A stretch of DNA of 6,038 nt, taken from the NCBI GenBank assembly GCA_016929205.1, contig JAFGJF010000682.1, forward strand, positions 1-6,038, read 5' to 3'. The notes beneath the pieces were generated by a model, which was not told where the DNA came from, did no database searches, and saw only the letters and a list, made by a program, of their open reading frames with translations. A program made the translations under genes and the position numbers. The first letter of the stretch is position 1; each line of letters starts with the position of its first letter. Shown in pieces: positions 5,363 to 6,038 of this stretch. This DNA comes from Anaerolineae bacterium (GTDB lineage Bacteria > Chloroflexota > Anaerolineae > JAFGEY01).

Positions 5363-6038
5363 ATGAACGTTCGCGTCCGGTTTACTGCCGATCAGGCCGG
5401 ATGTGCCGGCATCGGCAGCCTGCGTACGGCCCTCTTTAACTGGTTGTTTGCCCGCCACCACTTGGGCGTTTTTATCCTGAACATCCGCGATATCGACCGA
5501 AACGCTGCCCATTCAGCCGGCGCGATGATTGACGGCCTGCGCTGGCTGGGCATCGATTGGGATGAAGGCCCCGGCCAAGGCGGCGAGTATGGCCCCTATG
5601 CCCAGTCGGAACGGCTGGCCTTGTACCGGCACCACGCCCGGCAGTTAGTGGATGCAGGACGAGCCTACCCTTGCTACTGCTCTTCCCAACGACTGTCCGA
5701 ACTTTATGCTGCGCAAAAGGCTCGAGACGTACCGCCTCACTACGATGGCCACTGCCGTACGCTGCCGGCCGGGCAGCGCGCGCACTTTGAGGCCCAAGGG
5801 ATCGAGCCGGCCATCCGCTTCAAACGCGCTCGAGAAGGAGACCCTGTCGCTTTTGATCGGGACTCTCGACAAAAGCCTTTCCAGAACGACGCGTTGGACG
5901 ACGTGATTCTGCTCACGTCGCACGGTCTTGCCACGCCCCACCTGTCCAATGCGATCGACGATCACTTGATGGCTGTCACACACGTCATTCTTGATACCCA
6001 TCGGCTGCCCGATATGCCTTATCAGGTACTGCTGTGCC
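5363..6038 (+). CDS. Glutamyl-tRNA synthetase homologue with altered catalytic motifs, 3'-truncated by window
   Basis: The frame is open from ATG 5363 to the window end (225 codons), 4 bases after the PIN-TRAM stop and probably translationally coupled, as no Shine-Dalgarno is seen. GluRS ancestry is clear from RTALFNWLFARHH (21-33), GLRWLGIDWDEGP (58-70), YGPYAQSERLALY (76-88), the zinc-site pattern C104-Y-C106 ... H130-C131, and IDDHLM (198-203). Residues that make GluRS an enzyme are changed. APSPTG reads TADQAG (8-13), HIGH reads GIGS (16-19), IEDTD reads IRDID (41-45) and VIRGED/VIRAEE reads VILDTH (208-213). Against Thermus thermophilus GluRS the glutamate-binding set A7, S9, E41, Y187, R205 becomes T8, D10, R42, P192, L210; R5 and N191 are kept (R6, N196). 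It is likely unable to make glutamyl-tRNA. The KMSKS region and anticodon-binding domain lie outside the window. Glu-Q-RS is less likely because the conserved blocks match full GluRS. Confidence 0.8.
   Translation, partial: MNVRVRFTADQAGCAGIGSLRTALFNWLFARHHLGVFILNIRDIDRNAAHSAGAMIDGLRWLGIDWDEGPGQGGEYGPYAQSERLALYRHHARQLVDAGRAYPCYCSSQRLSELYAAQKARDVPPHYDGHCRTLPAGQRAHFEAQGIEPAIRFKRAREGDPVAFDRDSRQKPFQNDALDDVILLTSHGLATPHLSNAIDDHLMAVTHVILDTHRLPDMPYQVLLC

Overview
The window holds seven protein-coding genes (two cut by the window edges), one truncated gene remnant, one possible small ORF, three promoter candidates and a cluster of short palindromic repeats. The gene content and the repeat type (cores of the form ACGGC-TAAA-GCCGT next to TAGTAAC) point to a Chloroflexota bacterium, probably an uncultured Anaerolineae/Caldilineae-like lineage. 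That placement is an inference from protein and repeat resemblance and was not tested by a search.

Layout. Everything from 1 to 4039 that looks real reads leftward (minus strand); everything from 4303 to 6038 reads rightward. The 263-base gap between them carries two divergent sigma-70-like promoters. The leftward one is a very good match (TTGACA, 17 bases, TACAAT) and starts a prfA-prmC operon: release factor 1, then the methyltransferase that modifies the glutamine of its GGQ motif, joined by a 4-base ATGA overlap. prmC ends inside a palindromic repeat that supplies its last codons. Further left come a small tryptophan-rich ORF, more repeat copies, a uroporphyrinogen-decarboxylase-like protein with a methyltransferase-type His-x-Cys...Cys pattern, and a second putative promoter. 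That promoter leads into a 5'-truncated DUF4258-like remnant, a DUF2283 gene coupled to it by ATGA, and the N-terminus of an Ldh_2-family malate/lactate-type dehydrogenase.

The rightward unit is a YacL-type membrane PIN-TRAM protein, followed after 4 bases by a glutamyl-tRNA synthetase homologue that runs off the window. Firmicutes have yacL-ispD-ispF-gltX, so the neighbourhood is partly recognisable.

The most interesting object is that synthetase homologue. Its fold, spacing and zinc-site cysteines look like GluRS, and its frame is open for 225 codons. Yet most residues that bind ATP and glutamate are replaced: the HIGH motif reads GIGS, the usual IEDTD reads IRDID, and the VIRGED/VIRAEE region reads VILDTH. 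It looks like a GluRS-derived protein that has lost aminoacylation and may do something else.
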